64,000 nt of DNA from contig JBAMJV010007503.1 in assembly GCA_037951105.1 (NCBI GenBank), positions 105,800 through 169,799 of the forward strand, read 5' to 3'. Below are positions 1-11,607 of the stretch, one piece after another; positions within the stretch are counted from its first letter, which is position 1; each line of letters opens with the position of its first letter. The position numbers and the translations under genes are program-made. The stretch is from Echinarachnius parma (Eukaryota; Echinodermata; Echinoidea; Clypeasteroida; Echinarachniidae). A model generated the notes under the pieces. That model saw only the letters and a list, made by a program, of their open reading frames with translations, had not been told where the DNA came from and made no database searches.

Positions 1-1030
1 TATTCCGTTTTCTAATATCACACAGCAATGTAGTTCTCCCTGCACAATATTGTTAATATAACATATCCATAACAATTTGGCAGCATAAACAATAACAAAA
101 TGAAATTATTTGAATGGAGGATTATAGCATATTCTTCTCCCTGTACGATCAGTGCTTTCCACGTTGTTTCAAAGTTTTTATAGCAAGTTTACATTATTTC
201 AACCTTTAAAAATCACTGTTGAATACACGGTTGAACCAAATTTTAATCACGCAAGGGGCTTCAATGTTTTATCACAAAACATAAGCATCTGAAGATGATT
301 CTGCTAGGATCGAAAATTTAGTTATACAGAAATATGAAGTAACTTTAATCGAAAACAGAATTAGACTTAAAATACAGTTAGCTGTATATACTTACCGGAA
401 TATACGAGACAACACGTTCAATAATTATGGTAGGCCTAGTGCCTAGAGAAAGAAAAAAACACCCGAATGTACATAAAGCTGAGGAAGATATATGACCCTT
501 CATTCAAGTTTGTAGAAGAGAAGATACTGTAATAAATAAACCCGCCCAACACAATGTGATTGTAGCCTATCCCCATGCACCCTCCCTGCTCAAGTCAAAA
601 TATACCTATACCACTTCTAAATGGGTTCCAAAAATTATAATCACGGTTTTAATGATAACATTACCCGCAAAAAGTTCCGTTGCGTTTACATCTATCAAAG
701 CATTTATTTATTTTTTCACTGTATAGGCCTATCAATACAAATTGACAGTAAAAATACAACTTATGTCTGTCATCATCAAGCAACAATACGTGCCGAATGT
801 TAAATTCAATTCCGGTAAAAAGATGACGACCATTTCCCTCATCTCTCGTCTTCCCCTACTGATGACAATTATTATATATCTTTCTCGATTTATAAATATG
901 ACGTGCCATTATCTAGATAATTGAAATTTGTTGACGTTGAGTTAGTTTTTCCTTCTTAGTTCATGTCATGATTTAATATCTATAGGAACGGATAAATCAC
1001 TGTATCGCTGCGGTAGGTAATAGCGGCATT
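1..1030. other. AT-rich stretch without recognised gene
   Basis: No gene, RNA or clear repeat family was seen. It contains two taggcct words (about 431 and 724). Confidence 0.6.
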
Positions 1031-1720
1031 TTAAAGGGATAGTACAGTTTTGGTCAAAAATAATTATTAGTAACTAAGACTTGTAAGTTACCACTAAAAA
1101 ACTAACATTTATAATTCAATGATACTTCAATGGTAATAAAAACATATAAACGGTTAAGTTACGGGGATGTTTTCATTTTAAAAACAGCTGTTAACACTAG
1201 AAGGCGCCTTCCAGACACCTGAAAGTTTCGATCATTTATATTTAAAAAAAAACAGTGAATGTGATAATTATTCAATAGAGAGATCATCAAAAACAAGTTT
1301 AAAACCATGTTGGTATCTTATTTTTTTTAAATGTGAAGGATTTTAAAATATTTTCTTAATTGATTGTACAAAAGTTATTCTCCAACATTTATTTCAATTG
1401 GATATATTTATTGATATTTTAGCTGTTTATGAATCGATTTTGATCAAACAAAGTTAATTATGTTTTTTTAAATTGTGTGCTCTGTCAATTTACTGGCCCG
1501 TTCAGGCAACAAAATTCAACAGAATTTGTTCTGTTGTTTGGGCCACCAGATTTAGGTTTCGGGCCACTCAAAGTTGGAACAATCTTGTTTTTACTTGCCC
1601 GACTGGGCCACAATGGTTATGCAAAAAGGTTAATATCTAGCATTGACTTAGGTTTTCATTACCTCACAATAAAATATGTCTTGAAGCGCCCTCTGAACCA
1701 AAACTGACGTATTCATTTAA
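1031..1720 (+). mobile_element. Non-autonomous DNA element, family F (copy 1)
   Basis: It starts with TTAAAGGGATAGTACAGTTT and ends with AACCAAAACTGA followed by a decayed terminus and TTAA at 1717-1720. That TTAA is shared with the neighbouring family A dimer. Two more copies lie at 28877 and 37912. The core includes the conserved GTTTATGAATCGATTTTGATC region. A 150-base repeat related to 14219-14385 sits at 1489-1640. No coding sequence. Confidence 0.75.
1489..1640 (+). repeat. Dispersed repeat (copy 1)
   Basis: GGGCCACCAGATTTAGGTTT and ATCTTGTTTTTACTTGCCCG match 14219-14385. It lies inside the right part of the family F element. Confidence 0.65.
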
Positions 1721-3118
1721 AGGGACTAAGTAACATTGTCCAAATACTCCAAATCCAATTGGAATTCTAGCGGTTTCCTCATACCTTGTTGTTTTCGTAT
1801 TAACAATAAAAGCATGGGGCAGGTTTCGGTTTTTCAAATTTCTATTTCGTTCAAAAGATATTTACGATTGAAGTGTTCGGATGTCAAATTATCTCGGGAT
1901 CTCTTAAAGGGGCCCTGCAACCCAAATGCATGTTGACCTCTGTTCATCTGTATTAGTGTACACATTCAATATTTTGTAAACGGTTTGACCCAAATATGTT
2001 TTGTATATTTTTAAACATTTTATCATTTATTTGTCTTCATGTTGCTAAGCCCCACCTCCTAAAAAACCCTCCAGAGCAACTTCTATTGTTGACCTGCAGT
2101 GACATCATTTGTCAATCACTGGTCACTTACCATGAGATTAACAAAAGATGAAAGTACAAAAAGAACATCCACACAAAAGCATGCCCTGCATACCTCCATG
2201 TAATAGCTTAGACAGTGCTTTTCTTCTGACATAGCAACAGCTATTGTAATTGAAGTTGTGTGAGTTGGTATTCTATTCAACCGTGTGATGCTATTGTGTT
2301 TAGGCTAATCACAATAGCATGGTAGCTGACCAGTGATTGACAAATGATGTCACTGCAGGTCAACAATAGAATTTGCTCTGGAGGGTTTTTTAGGAGGTGG
2401 GGCTTAGCAACATGAAGACAAATAAATGATAAAATGTTTAAAATATACAAATCATATTTGGGTCAAACCGTTTACAAATATTGAATGTGTACACTAATAC
2501 AGATGAACAGAGGTCAACATGCATTTGGGTTGCAGGGCCCCTTTAAGCCGTGTACAAAGTAAGTGCAATGAGTAAGTGAATATCACTTTGCATTTTCGCT
2601 CATTTCTCATCCAAATAACATCCAATTAACTTGAAATGTTCACACATTACTTTCTGGACATATCAGATCACACAAATACACATTTTTTTATTAACCACGC
2701 ATCACTTTTTGCACTTGTCAACAAAGTTACAATATCTAGTAACTTTGTTGACATGTGCAAAAAGTGATGAATGGTTGATGCAATGTATATTGTTGTTATC
2801 TCATAATATATGTCCACAGGGTATTGTGTGAAAATTACAAGTCAAATGGACATTGTATATGGCCAAGTAATGAGCGAAAATGCAAAGTGATATTCAGTAA
2901 CTCACTGCACTCACTTTGTACACGGAAGAAAAACTCGCCCGGAGTTTTTCTTATCTGAATACTTCAATCATACATATCTTTGTAACGAAAGGGAAATTTG
3001 AAAAACCGACACCTGTCCCATGATTTTATTGTTAATACGAATACAACAAGGTATGAGGGAACCGCTAGAATTAAAATTTTATTTTGAGGATTTGGACAAT
3101 GTTACTAAGTCCCTTTAA
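1717..3118. mobile_element. Head-to-head dimer of a TTAA MITE (family A), with a nested MITE
   Basis: TTAA lies at both ends (1717-1720 and 3115-3118). Inside the ends are AAGGGACTAAGTAACATTGT and its complement. After the nested element (1904-2546) is removed, about 760 bases remain, twice the roughly 375-base unit seen singly at 52810 and 30880. The two units are inverted and meet at about 2730-2750, where the inner termini (CAACAAAGTTAC and GTAACTTTGTTG) face each other. No ORF. TTAA duplication plus AAAGG-type ends fits Kolobok/T2-like MITEs. Confidence 0.8.
1904..2546. mobile_element. Nested foldback MITE (family D), TTAA-flanked
   Basis: TTAA at 1904-1907 and 2543-2546 brackets two inverted arms of over 200 bases that are about 97% identical by eye. 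The arms begin AGGGGCCCTGCAACCCAAAT and end near CACTGGTCA around 2130 and 2322. The short loop between them carries no ORF. The insertion lies inside the first half of the family A dimer, so it is younger than that element. High arm identity also suggests recent origin. Confidence 0.88.
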
Positions 3119-5140
3119 GGATGACTTGGGTGGGCGCCAAGTAACTCATCTTCAGAAGTTTACACTTCGCGAAGTCTGTATGCACTTTGATATTATCACT
3201 AGCATGATCAAGCAGCAATTACTTTACTTGGAGACAAAACACTTTTAGTCACAAGTTCAAAACGGGTTATCAGATCTATGCCCGAGAAGGACAAACAAAA
3301 TGTTCGGTTAACAAAGTAAAGAAAGATCATAGTTGAAGGCGATTACCAACATGAGTCACAATCTCAAAGGAAAGAAACAATATACAATGTATGTGTCATC
3401 GTCATTCGGATGTTTGAAAGTGGAGAGAAAAGTTAGTATTAATTAGTTCAGCATGATTATGAGTACGCTTCATAGTCGTATATACAATACAAATGCATTG
3501 CATCACATTGATGAAGAGCATTTATTTTGGGGTCCGCTCCAAAACACCAAGTTACGCATCTAATTCATAATTTTGAATGTTTGTTTCTACGAATCTTGCA
3601 ATTTTCGCTGTTCAGCAGTCATGACCCAACAGCAAATTATCACCTTAATGATATTTGAAAGAAGGAATGTCAACGCAATTCTGAGGGAATACGATTTTTC
3701 TTTATTTTGTGCTAAATCCGCAAATTTCCAGTGCTGAAATTCATATCCGGGATGTAATGCGATTAGGAAGGAGAAGTGAGAGGAGGAGTGAAATTGGGAT
3801 GTGCACGTATGATACGGTTTGGCTATTGACCATGTCCAGAGCAGACAGGGGTCTCTGTCCCTGTCCCTTTCACCTATCTCTCCATGGCTTGGGACTCTAC
3901 GATGATTGTATGGGTTGGCGGGCAGACTATTCCCAGGGACTGGAAGTTTTTTTTTTGCTCTAACAGCTGAAGCTTTGCTGACTTTTGACCAAAAAGTAGC
4001 TGTTTTTTGACAAAATGTGATTGTTTTGGCTGAATATTTGACGTGATTTCTACCCTGATATTAAACGTTTTCAAAATTCAGGGGGGGGGGGGGTGGGGGC
4101 TGCAGCCCCGGTGTACCTCCACCTCGTACACACATGCATGGGGGCTTATAATATTATACAGAGTAGCAAAATCAAGAACAACATTGAAGACATGGTTGTC
4201 GTCTCCGAATTAGCGTCTACCATTTAAATTAAAGTCTTAAATGACATCTACTTTAAATTACTATCGTATAATTTTTCGTTTGTTTAGTGTATGAAGAGTA
4301 TTTGTTGCATGTATCTAGTGATTATGAATACATCGTTTTATTCCATCCTGCACATGTTCGCCAAAAGCTTTTCACCCATTCAGAGCAATGCGTTTTTACT
4401 GCAACAACTCAGTATAATTTGTACATACGCCAAATATTACTTATTATTCACCAGTATAAAACTGTATAATTATTACGATGGAATTTCTAATTTGATCTCT
4501 ATATCATTATATTTATTTTGTTATAAGATCCTGTCATTCCAATTGCATAATTATGTGTAAAAAGTATACACAGCGTTCATCCAAATAACCATATGTTTTT
4601 GCGAAGATAGGGAAATGGGATGGGCGGAATCGTCGCAGCAATAATACTTTATTCGTTTGTAATTATTGCTTTGTTGCTTCCCTATTTTAAAAAAATGTTA
4701 CCACGAGGACTGTAATTCGCATTTGTGTGGGACTCCTTTTGTTTGGCAAGTCAAAAACTACAAATAACAATGAAGAATTGAAAACGCTTATAGTGTGTTT
4801 TTAGTTTTGATTGAATATTCGTTAACATTCTAATGGGTTTTAAATTACGAGTTTACGCGTAAAGTTGCGTTTGGTATAATATACATATTTTTTAAAACAA
4901 AATTATGTCGTCGCTCCGTTGTGACGTAACAAAAAATATTTGTAAATTATGTGAAGTTTGAGAAGTTAAATGATCTGATTTAAACCGGGATATATTGTGC
5001 TAGAAAAGGGTTGAGCAGGTTCATGACAATTAAAGGAACTAAACTAGGCGAATGAAATCATAAATACTACCCATCATCGCGCATGGTTAGGCCTATAATA
5101 GGCGTACTAATTACTAAACACATGTCGTGGGTTTTCGAAA
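3119..5140. other. Gene-free stretch with one poly-G island
   Basis: A G tract at 4081-4097 is followed by GGGGCTGCAGCCCCGG, a palindrome also hinted at near 14700. The rest is unique AT-rich sequence with only short chance frames. Confidence 0.55.
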
Positions 5141-5390
5141 GAGAAGGGCGCTAAGCAACTTTTTGCAATTTGGAGATGATCATGATAATGATTGTTTAAA
5201 TTTTGAAGGGCTATATATGCAAAACCAAAGTAGCTCTTTTTCATATTTGATGAATATTCCCCAAATTAGACAAAAAAGTCATAGTTATTATTTTTTAAAT
5301 GTCGCACTATATATACGTAGAAGAACCTCCTTGCCTACAAGATGGTTTGCCTAACTCAATTTAGCCACAAATCGACTTAACGCCCTTCTC
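5141..5390. mobile_element. MITE with GAGAAGGGCGCTAAG ends (family G)
   Basis: Terminal inverted repeats GAGAAGGGCGCTAAG and CTTAACGCCCTTCTC enclose 220 AT-rich bases. A second, decayed copy starts at 19746 and shares the CTACAAGATGGT and ACTCAAT segments near its right end. Confidence 0.75.
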
Positions 5391-6217
5391 ACTCTAACCC
5401 GGTAATCTGGGTTCATTACACCGTCCTGTAATATGATATATGGTAGTAATGACGTCATGATATTACTTAGCAGAATCCAGGGGATATGAACATGTATTGT
5501 TTTGTTTTCTCTATAAAAAAAAATCTGCCAGACTTGTGAATGAATCGTATAAACGAATGAACACTAGAAATAAATAGGTCACGATGCTATAGTATATTGG
5601 ACATTTCCTCTCGAAACACTAACATATGCAAGTACTTACAACAATATATTATACTTCGGAGTGGAATTTCATTCATACTGTAGAAATGTATATACCCTCG
5701 AAGGCATTATTTACTATGAATCATGGACTCAAGCTCCGTGCTTATGATGGTTGGTCTACTGCATTTGATTTACTTTGTAATAATATAAATTAATTATCGT
5801 CTTATTGATATATTATGATCGCATTACTATTCAATTTAATTGTTTTCTCATTTAGAAGTATGCGAAAAAAGATTATTTGTATATATTTCATTTAATGCAG
5901 AAATACATCTGCTTAAACAAATAAAAATCATAATAATATGAAAATGAAATCCTGATTCACAGCAAAGAACATTATTCAAATATAAACAAGAGAAATGGTC
6001 GAGCTTTGTAGATTTTCAAAAAACATAATTATTGGCTATAGCCGTCATCATAAATACAGTTGAAATGTCAACATTGTTATATTATTTGCATGATTCAACC
6101 TAGTAAAAGAATGTCATAATAAAAAATATGGCGGAATCCTCATGTCAACTGTTCCTCGTGGTATTGATCTCAATGGTACCCTGGAGCAGGACCATAAACC
6201 CCCATTAACCCTCCATA
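5391..6217. other. AT-rich stretch without recognised feature
   Basis: Nothing beyond AT-rich unique sequence was seen. Confidence 0.55.
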
Positions 6218-6225
6218 TGTATCAA

Positions 6226-6491
6226 GCCAGTAGCCTGGGCGTACACCCCCTCCCCCCCCCCCCCCCCCAAAAAAGGAAAGAAGAAGAAAGGTCCACTTTT
6301 CATCGGTATGGGTCCTCGCTTACCACCCCCCCCCCCCCCCCACCCCTGCTTACACCCCTAAACCATGCGGTCACGGTCTTGGCCACGATCGGTCTCGGGC
6401 CACTTTTGTAAATTACGCAACTCCCCCCCCCCCCCCACCCCCCCCCCCCCCCCCCCCCCCATGAAAAAGACAAATCCTGACTACGGGCCTG
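6226..6491 (-). mobile_element. CAGGCCNGTAGCCAGG poly-G element (copy 1)
   Basis: Read on the minus strand it starts CAGGCCCGTAGTCAGGATTT, then GTAATTTACAAAAG and GCCCGAGACCG, with three long G tracts and AAAAGTGGACCTTTCTTC. The 8-base flanks TGTATCAA and TGTATGAT agree at six positions. The same order of blocks is found at 33824 and 57033. Confidence 0.78.
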
Positions 6492-7040
6492 TGTATGATG
6501 CTGGGATACAGTTATACATGATATTGTGTCTGCAACATTTTTCTCCCTCAAAGGACGAGACAAAAGTTTCAATGGGCTCAACTAAGTTTTCATTTTTTAA
6601 AATTTTGTTATAAACTTCTCTTGTCTCAACTATACAAGTGAATGTTCGTACGGTATAATTGAACTTGATTTGACTCTGCATGCACACATTGGGTTCATAC
6701 TGAAGTCAAGAACAGTAGTCGCAGTATAATAACTAAATAACTGCATCTATTGTGGCGGTAAGGTATACTGTACTCTAACCAAAGGAAGTCTACCCCTATC
6801 CGGTTTATGTTTTTTTTTTTTTTTTTTTTTTTTTTGGGGGGGGTGGGGGGGGGGGGGTTATTTATGTATTTTTTATTTGATAAAAGATTTCCCCTTATGT
6901 ATGATTGATGATTGTTCTTTTCAAACCATCGGGGTGGGGGCACGTACGTGCCCCTAATGCACCCCCCCTTTCCCCTCTGCAGACCAACATTGATTGTCAA
7001 TGTTGGTCTGTACATTACGCCCTTTGCATTCCCCGGATTC
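6492..7040. other. Stretch with a T/G homopolymer block
   Basis: Near 6810-6857 about 25 T are followed by G-rich sequence. Near 6980-7010 ACCAACATTGA and TCAATGTTGGT form a hairpin. GGCACGTACGTGCC at about 6939 is a palindrome. No gene. Confidence 0.5.
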
Positions 7041-7670
7041 ACATTTATTACCGCCTCCCCCCCCCCCCCCCCCCCCCCCCCCTCGATTGTAAATAATTCG
7101 AGGCTATGCCTCTACTCCAAGGCACGTATCCTACTGCCGCCCTTTTGCCACGGGCCATACACCACAGACAACTTGTACAACATCCCACTGGGAACGGTAA
7201 AACTTCATTGGCTTGGTTGCCATGGCTACATAGACCGCACTCCTCTCAGTCCTCTCGATCACATCTATTACCCCCTCCCCCTCCCAGTTTGTAAATTCGA
7301 GGATACTCCCTATAGTACAAGGCAAGTATATCCCTGCCGCACACAGCCACAGGCCATAAACCACAACCAACTTGTACAATTTCCCACTGGGAACGGTAAA
7401 ACTCCATTGACTTGGTAACCATGGTTATATACACCGCACTCCTCTGGATCACAACTATTACCCCCCCCCCCCCCCCCCCTTCTCTACCCCCGTTAGTCTA
7501 TTCGTGGCTACGCCCCTTGTCCGAGGCACGTATGGCCCGCCGCCCACCGCCACAGGCCATAAACCACAGACAACTTCCAACACACAAGCAGCTACAACAC
7601 CCCACTGGGAACTGTAAAACCCCATTGACTGGGTTATCATGGATACATACATCACTACAACTCGATGTTG
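7041..7670 (+). repeat. Three-unit tandem repeat of ~190 bp with poly-C junctions
   Basis: CCCACTGGGAACGGTAAAAC recurs in each unit (about 7189, 7384 and a variant near 7600). It is preceded by CCACAGGCCATAAACCACA-like sequence and followed by CCATGGNTA. Units start at about 7082, 7275 and 7462 and are joined by C tracts of varying length after TCTATTACC. Frames through it show chance proline-rich peptides only. Confidence 0.8.
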
Positions 7671-8159
7671 GGAAACATTCCCTCTATTTGATTGGTTTAT
7701 CTGTAAAGATCGTACAATGGATGAATTCGGGCACATCATATATTGTTTCAATTAAATAATTGTATCGAGCAACACAAATTATCGTGTATTTAATTGGTTA
7801 TATAATTGTAAAAATCGTATACAATGGTGAATAAGAGTAATTACATCGGGTAACACAAATTACCGTGTATGTTGTTTACAAAGAAATACAAATATAAAAC
7901 GATGAAACATACACCACAGGTTATGAGGCAATGTGTTGAGAATAATTATCTGCCCTTCTTTTTGTCCGATATGGTATGCATGTATCGAGTGTCTCTTGGT
8001 GGATATTGCGGTATGATTCCGTTTATTTGGCACTGTAATACATGAACAAATGTTTTCATGTAATATTGTGCCAAATCAAAGGGAAATGTGTCAGTTAATC
8101 CATCAGGGTCGTATAGACTACAAAAGCATTTTTGTTCCTGTTGGTCAGAGGGTCCTTCC
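7671..8159. other. Stretch without recognised gene
   Basis: AT-rich. A weak duplication around ATTGTATCGAGCAACACAAA and ATTACATCGGGTAACACAAA (7758-7870) is the only structure seen. Confidence 0.5.
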
Positions 8160-8162
8160 CGT

Positions 8163-8341
8163 CTAGCCTATCCGATAGGCGTCCGCCTTTGTTTGGCAAG
8201 TACTAATCGCGTTATGGAGACGGACAACCGGCGAGCCCGAACAACCGGCGAGTTCGGGATAGGGTTGGGCTCGCCGGTTGTTCCGTCTCCATAACGCGAT
8301 TAGTACTTGCTAGAAAGCCCGACGCCTATCGGATAGGCTAG
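8163..8341. repeat. Long hairpin, arms about 80 bases
   Basis: CTAGCCTATCCGATAGGCGT is mirrored by ACGCCTATCGGATAGGCTAG. The inner arms (CAAGTACTAATCGCGTTATG, AGACGG, ACAACCGGCGAGCCC) are nearly identical. Probably a very short foldback MITE. No second copy was found. Confidence 0.8.
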
Positions 8342-8459
8342 TCTACAACTGACAATAAGTTTAACTTTGCCCGAAAATGGGCTAATTGGATAATACAAAT
8401 TAATTCCCGATATCCACAAATTGGGCTGATGTAAACCCCATGGACAGCAGACAAACCAG

Positions 8460-8616
8460 TGCACCGTTGCAAAAAGAGATACAATCGATTGTATAAGTTA
8501 CAATTAATTGTAAGTCAGAAATTGTTCGCGTTTCAACCAATCAGAATTGCGCATTTAGAACACATGATCTGATTAATTGTAACTTACAATCGATTGTATC
8601 TTCTTCTGCAACGGAC
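8460..8616. mobile_element. Foldback MITE with ATACAATCGATTGTA arms (copy 1)
   Basis: CCGTTGCAAAAAGAGATACA and AGTTACAATTAAT at the left mirror ATTAATTGTAACTTACAATC and TCTTCTGCAACGG at the right. A diverged relative lies at 59864. Confidence 0.78.
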
Positions 8617-8935
8617 CCCCAAGTGTAGATACAATGGAATTAGACCATATATCAGACCAATCTAGCTATAGATCAAGCGGACATATTGCATTGTAAAAGA
8701 TGCAATTGGTATAGCGCCCCCTCCCGAAAGTTATTAGTTTGACGCGTGTCGTGTGCGGTTTACTATGCCACACAGTTTGACATCAGGTGAAATTTATGCG
8801 ACTGAAGTCACCGAACGTGATCCAAATGCCAAATAGAAATGACAAATTCTGCCTCCCTGTATAAATAATCATTTCAATGTTTGAGTAGATTGGGTATATT
8901 GGGTTATCAGCTGTATAAATCCACTGCAGTACATT

Positions 8936-9307
8936 TTAAAGTGATCCTTAAACTTCATAAGGTATTTCCAAATTATTCCCAAATTAGAGATTTCAATCAT
9001 TATTGTACCAAAACCATCAGATTCTCCAATCTGTATAACGTGTGAAATGTTCCTAGAAAAATAACGCTGTTTACCTATTCACTAGTGAAAAGAGTGAAAA
9101 TTGATGGCAGATTTGGTCATCGACTGTCCATTAACTTTGAACACGATTGAAAAGCGTTCTGGAACGCTTTTCAATTCAATCATAGATATTTCCATTGGAG
9201 TCCTTTGGCAAGCCAAACAACATAGTACAGGAGAATAAAACATTGTGACAGCTCCACGTAATTTGGTTGAACTTGACAAACTTAACGAAGTTAATAGATC
9301 ACTTTAA
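8936..9307 (+). mobile_element. TTAA MITE family B (copy 1)
   Basis: TTAA at 8936 and 9304 flanks AAGTGATCCTTAAACTTC at the left and GAAGTTAATAGATCACTT at the right. The 372 bases share the TTTCAATCAT...TGTACCAAAA and CAGCTCCACGTAATTTGGTT blocks with the copies at 21295 and 24794. Confidence 0.8.
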
Positions 9308-10660
9308 TCGCGTGTCTGACAACTTCTTGCAACAAGGAACTTGGTACTATTACAGGGCCTCTATAACATCAAACACATAACGCCGTGAACTCAGATTACT
9401 TTGGGATCAACAACTACATGTATATAGACACTATATAGCAGACATGTACACAATAAACGGGAAAATGTAAATGAATTAAGAACGAGACCCTCGCGATGCG
9501 TCTATCCCCCCTGAACTTGTCTGCCCGCACAAGTTTGTCCAAATTTTAAGATCATGATAATAACGGATATGAGTAGTTATTAAAGACCTTCGTCTAATAG
9601 GACATGAGTTCTATCTCGCACCCCTGGGTAACGTGTCTTTTTGACACAGCCGGTCGTGTATAGCAACAAGATTTGAAATTGAATTCTAGATTAATACACA
9701 GGAGACACGAACGAACGAACGTCTGCATAATTATTGAGATATAGGTAGTTATTGACGGACATGTTAAAAATAAAATATTCCGTCGAGACACTCAAGTATA
9801 AATTCAAATATGTTTTTTTATCGAAAACGAAATGTCGCCGTACGCAATAATGTTGTTGGAATGTTTTTTTTATTTTTTGTATTCATTCACCAACAACATT
9901 GATCGGTCTGATGGAGATGGGGTGGGATAATCCCACTGATGATAGAGATAAGCGGATAATCCCTGGATTAATGAGATTAGTCGGATTAGAAGGGGCAAGC
10001 TATCACTTCCGCTCAGGCCTGTAGCAAGCAAGAACAACCAAGGAGTTACTACCCGATTAGTTCTAGATGGCGTGTCACGATGATGTACATTACTTGCCGA
10101 TTGGTCCCCGATTGGTCTACATCAATTTGGTTATACCCTATGATTTGATCTACCAGCAAAATCAGAATTTAGAGGATTAGGAATCAGGTATTATGATTAG
10201 GGCTATTAAGATGAGGATTGAAGATTATATTTATGGTTATTGACTGTAGGTCAAGTTCGAAATAAATTGAATTTGAATTAATTTCCATATTTCACAAATA
10301 ATACTTTTTTAAACAAGTAAATATACAAACAAACAACTTTGAATAAAATACAATTTAACATACACAGAAGACTAATAAAGAATGCATATTACATAATCAA
10401 TTAATAATTCTGTTACATAACGTGAAAAATGGGGGAACCAAGAAGAACCAAAGCTTGTTAAATAATTGGTTCCCGGGGTTAATTGTGTCAAAATTGAAAA
10501 GAAACAGAATGTTGGAATTGGGGAAAGGGAAAGTTTCGGGCATCAAGCAGTAGACCGAATGAGACATACACCAAATGGGTGTAGACCAATCGAACATAAA
10601 TATTTACACCAGTGTTCACAGGCAAGACGTTCACCCCAATCCACTCTACAATTCAAGAAA
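9308..10660. other. Stretch without recognised gene
   Basis: AT-rich unique sequence. GAAATAAATTGAATTTGAAT at about 10259-10280 may be a worn retroelement tail. Confidence 0.5.
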
Positions 10661-10662
10661 AC

Positions 10663-10700
10663 TAGCTGTACCCGCGGAAATCCGCGGGTTTTTGTAAGAG
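10663..10700 (+). repeat. Short GC hairpin CCCGCGGAAATCCGCGGG
   Basis: A perfect 7-base stem (CCCGCGG/CCGCGGG) is followed by TTTTTG. It resembles a bacterial terminator, but in this genome it is more likely the edge of a repeat. The array just downstream has similar CGCGG words. No role can be assigned. Confidence 0.4.
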
Positions 10701-10914
10701 AAAGACGATGATGACATAACGACACTTTAAAACTTTACTAAATATCCCACAGTCATCATTTAAATAGTAAGACAAAATAGACTCGGGCGATTCAATCCCA
10801 CCCCACAACCCGTCGGGCCCCGTCCAACGATACATCCGGCCAATGTATAACAAAATCATGATGGTTTAGTATCCACGCAAAGTTATTCAGTTATCCCCCA
10901 TATTTGATATGATC

Positions 10915-11607
10915 CATAATTTGTTCCGCTTGTATTAAAATAGATACAATACACTATATGTTCGTGTTCTTGCTAATAAAGTAGCTTCGCCGCTCCCCCC
11001 CCCCCCCCCCCGCGGCTCCAATTGCCTGTATGACAAATAACCCGTCGTGTCCCCTACACGTTTCATATCATAAACTAAGTTCTCCCGCGTATATCTTTGT
11101 TCATATTCTTGAAAGGAATAGTATATATCCGTCTATACATGTATTTGCATACTACATGAGCAGATACTTCCCCCATCCATTCTACCCCCACCCCCGATAA
11201 TTTGTTCCGCTTGTATCAAATACATGCATTTGCATACTACATGAGCAGATACTTACCCCATCCATTCTACCCCCACCCCCCATCCCCGATAATTTGTTCC
11301 GCTTGTATCAAATTAGATACAGTACACTATGCTCGTGTTCTTGCTAGCTTCACCGCTGCCCCCCCCCCCCCCCCGTGTCTCCAATTGCCTGCATGACACA
11401 TAACCCGTCGTGTCCCCTAAACAATTAATATCCAAACTAAGTTCTCCCGCGTATAAATGTTTTCATATTCTTGTGAAACCCGATGATATATTCCTTTGAA
11501 GGGAATAGTAGCCGTGTATTTGAGCAGATACCTCCCCCGTCCATTCTGCCCCCCCCCCACTCCCCACCCCCCCCCCCCCCCCACTCCCCCACCCCCCCCC
11601 CCCCCCA
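10915..11607 (+). repeat. Tandem duplication of ~370 bp with poly-C tracts
   Basis: GATAATTTGTTCCGCTTGTA recurs at about 10916, 11197 and 11288. CCAATTGCCTG, ATAACCCGTCGTGTCCCCTA, AACTAAGTTCTCCCGCGTAT and GAGCAGATAC follow in the same order in the two full units. A short extra piece lies between them. Each unit has one C tract of 13 bases or more, and the array ends in a 40-base C-rich block (11545-11607). Confidence 0.82.

Noticed and set aside
6912-7751. Overlapping proline-rich frames on both strands, up to 168 residues
   Set aside because: They lie in a tandem repeat with poly-C tracts, and similar frames appear on both strands. No domain is visible.
10663-10700. Rho-independent terminator
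   Set aside because: The window is eukaryotic. The hairpin followed by T is more likely the edge of a dispersed repeat.
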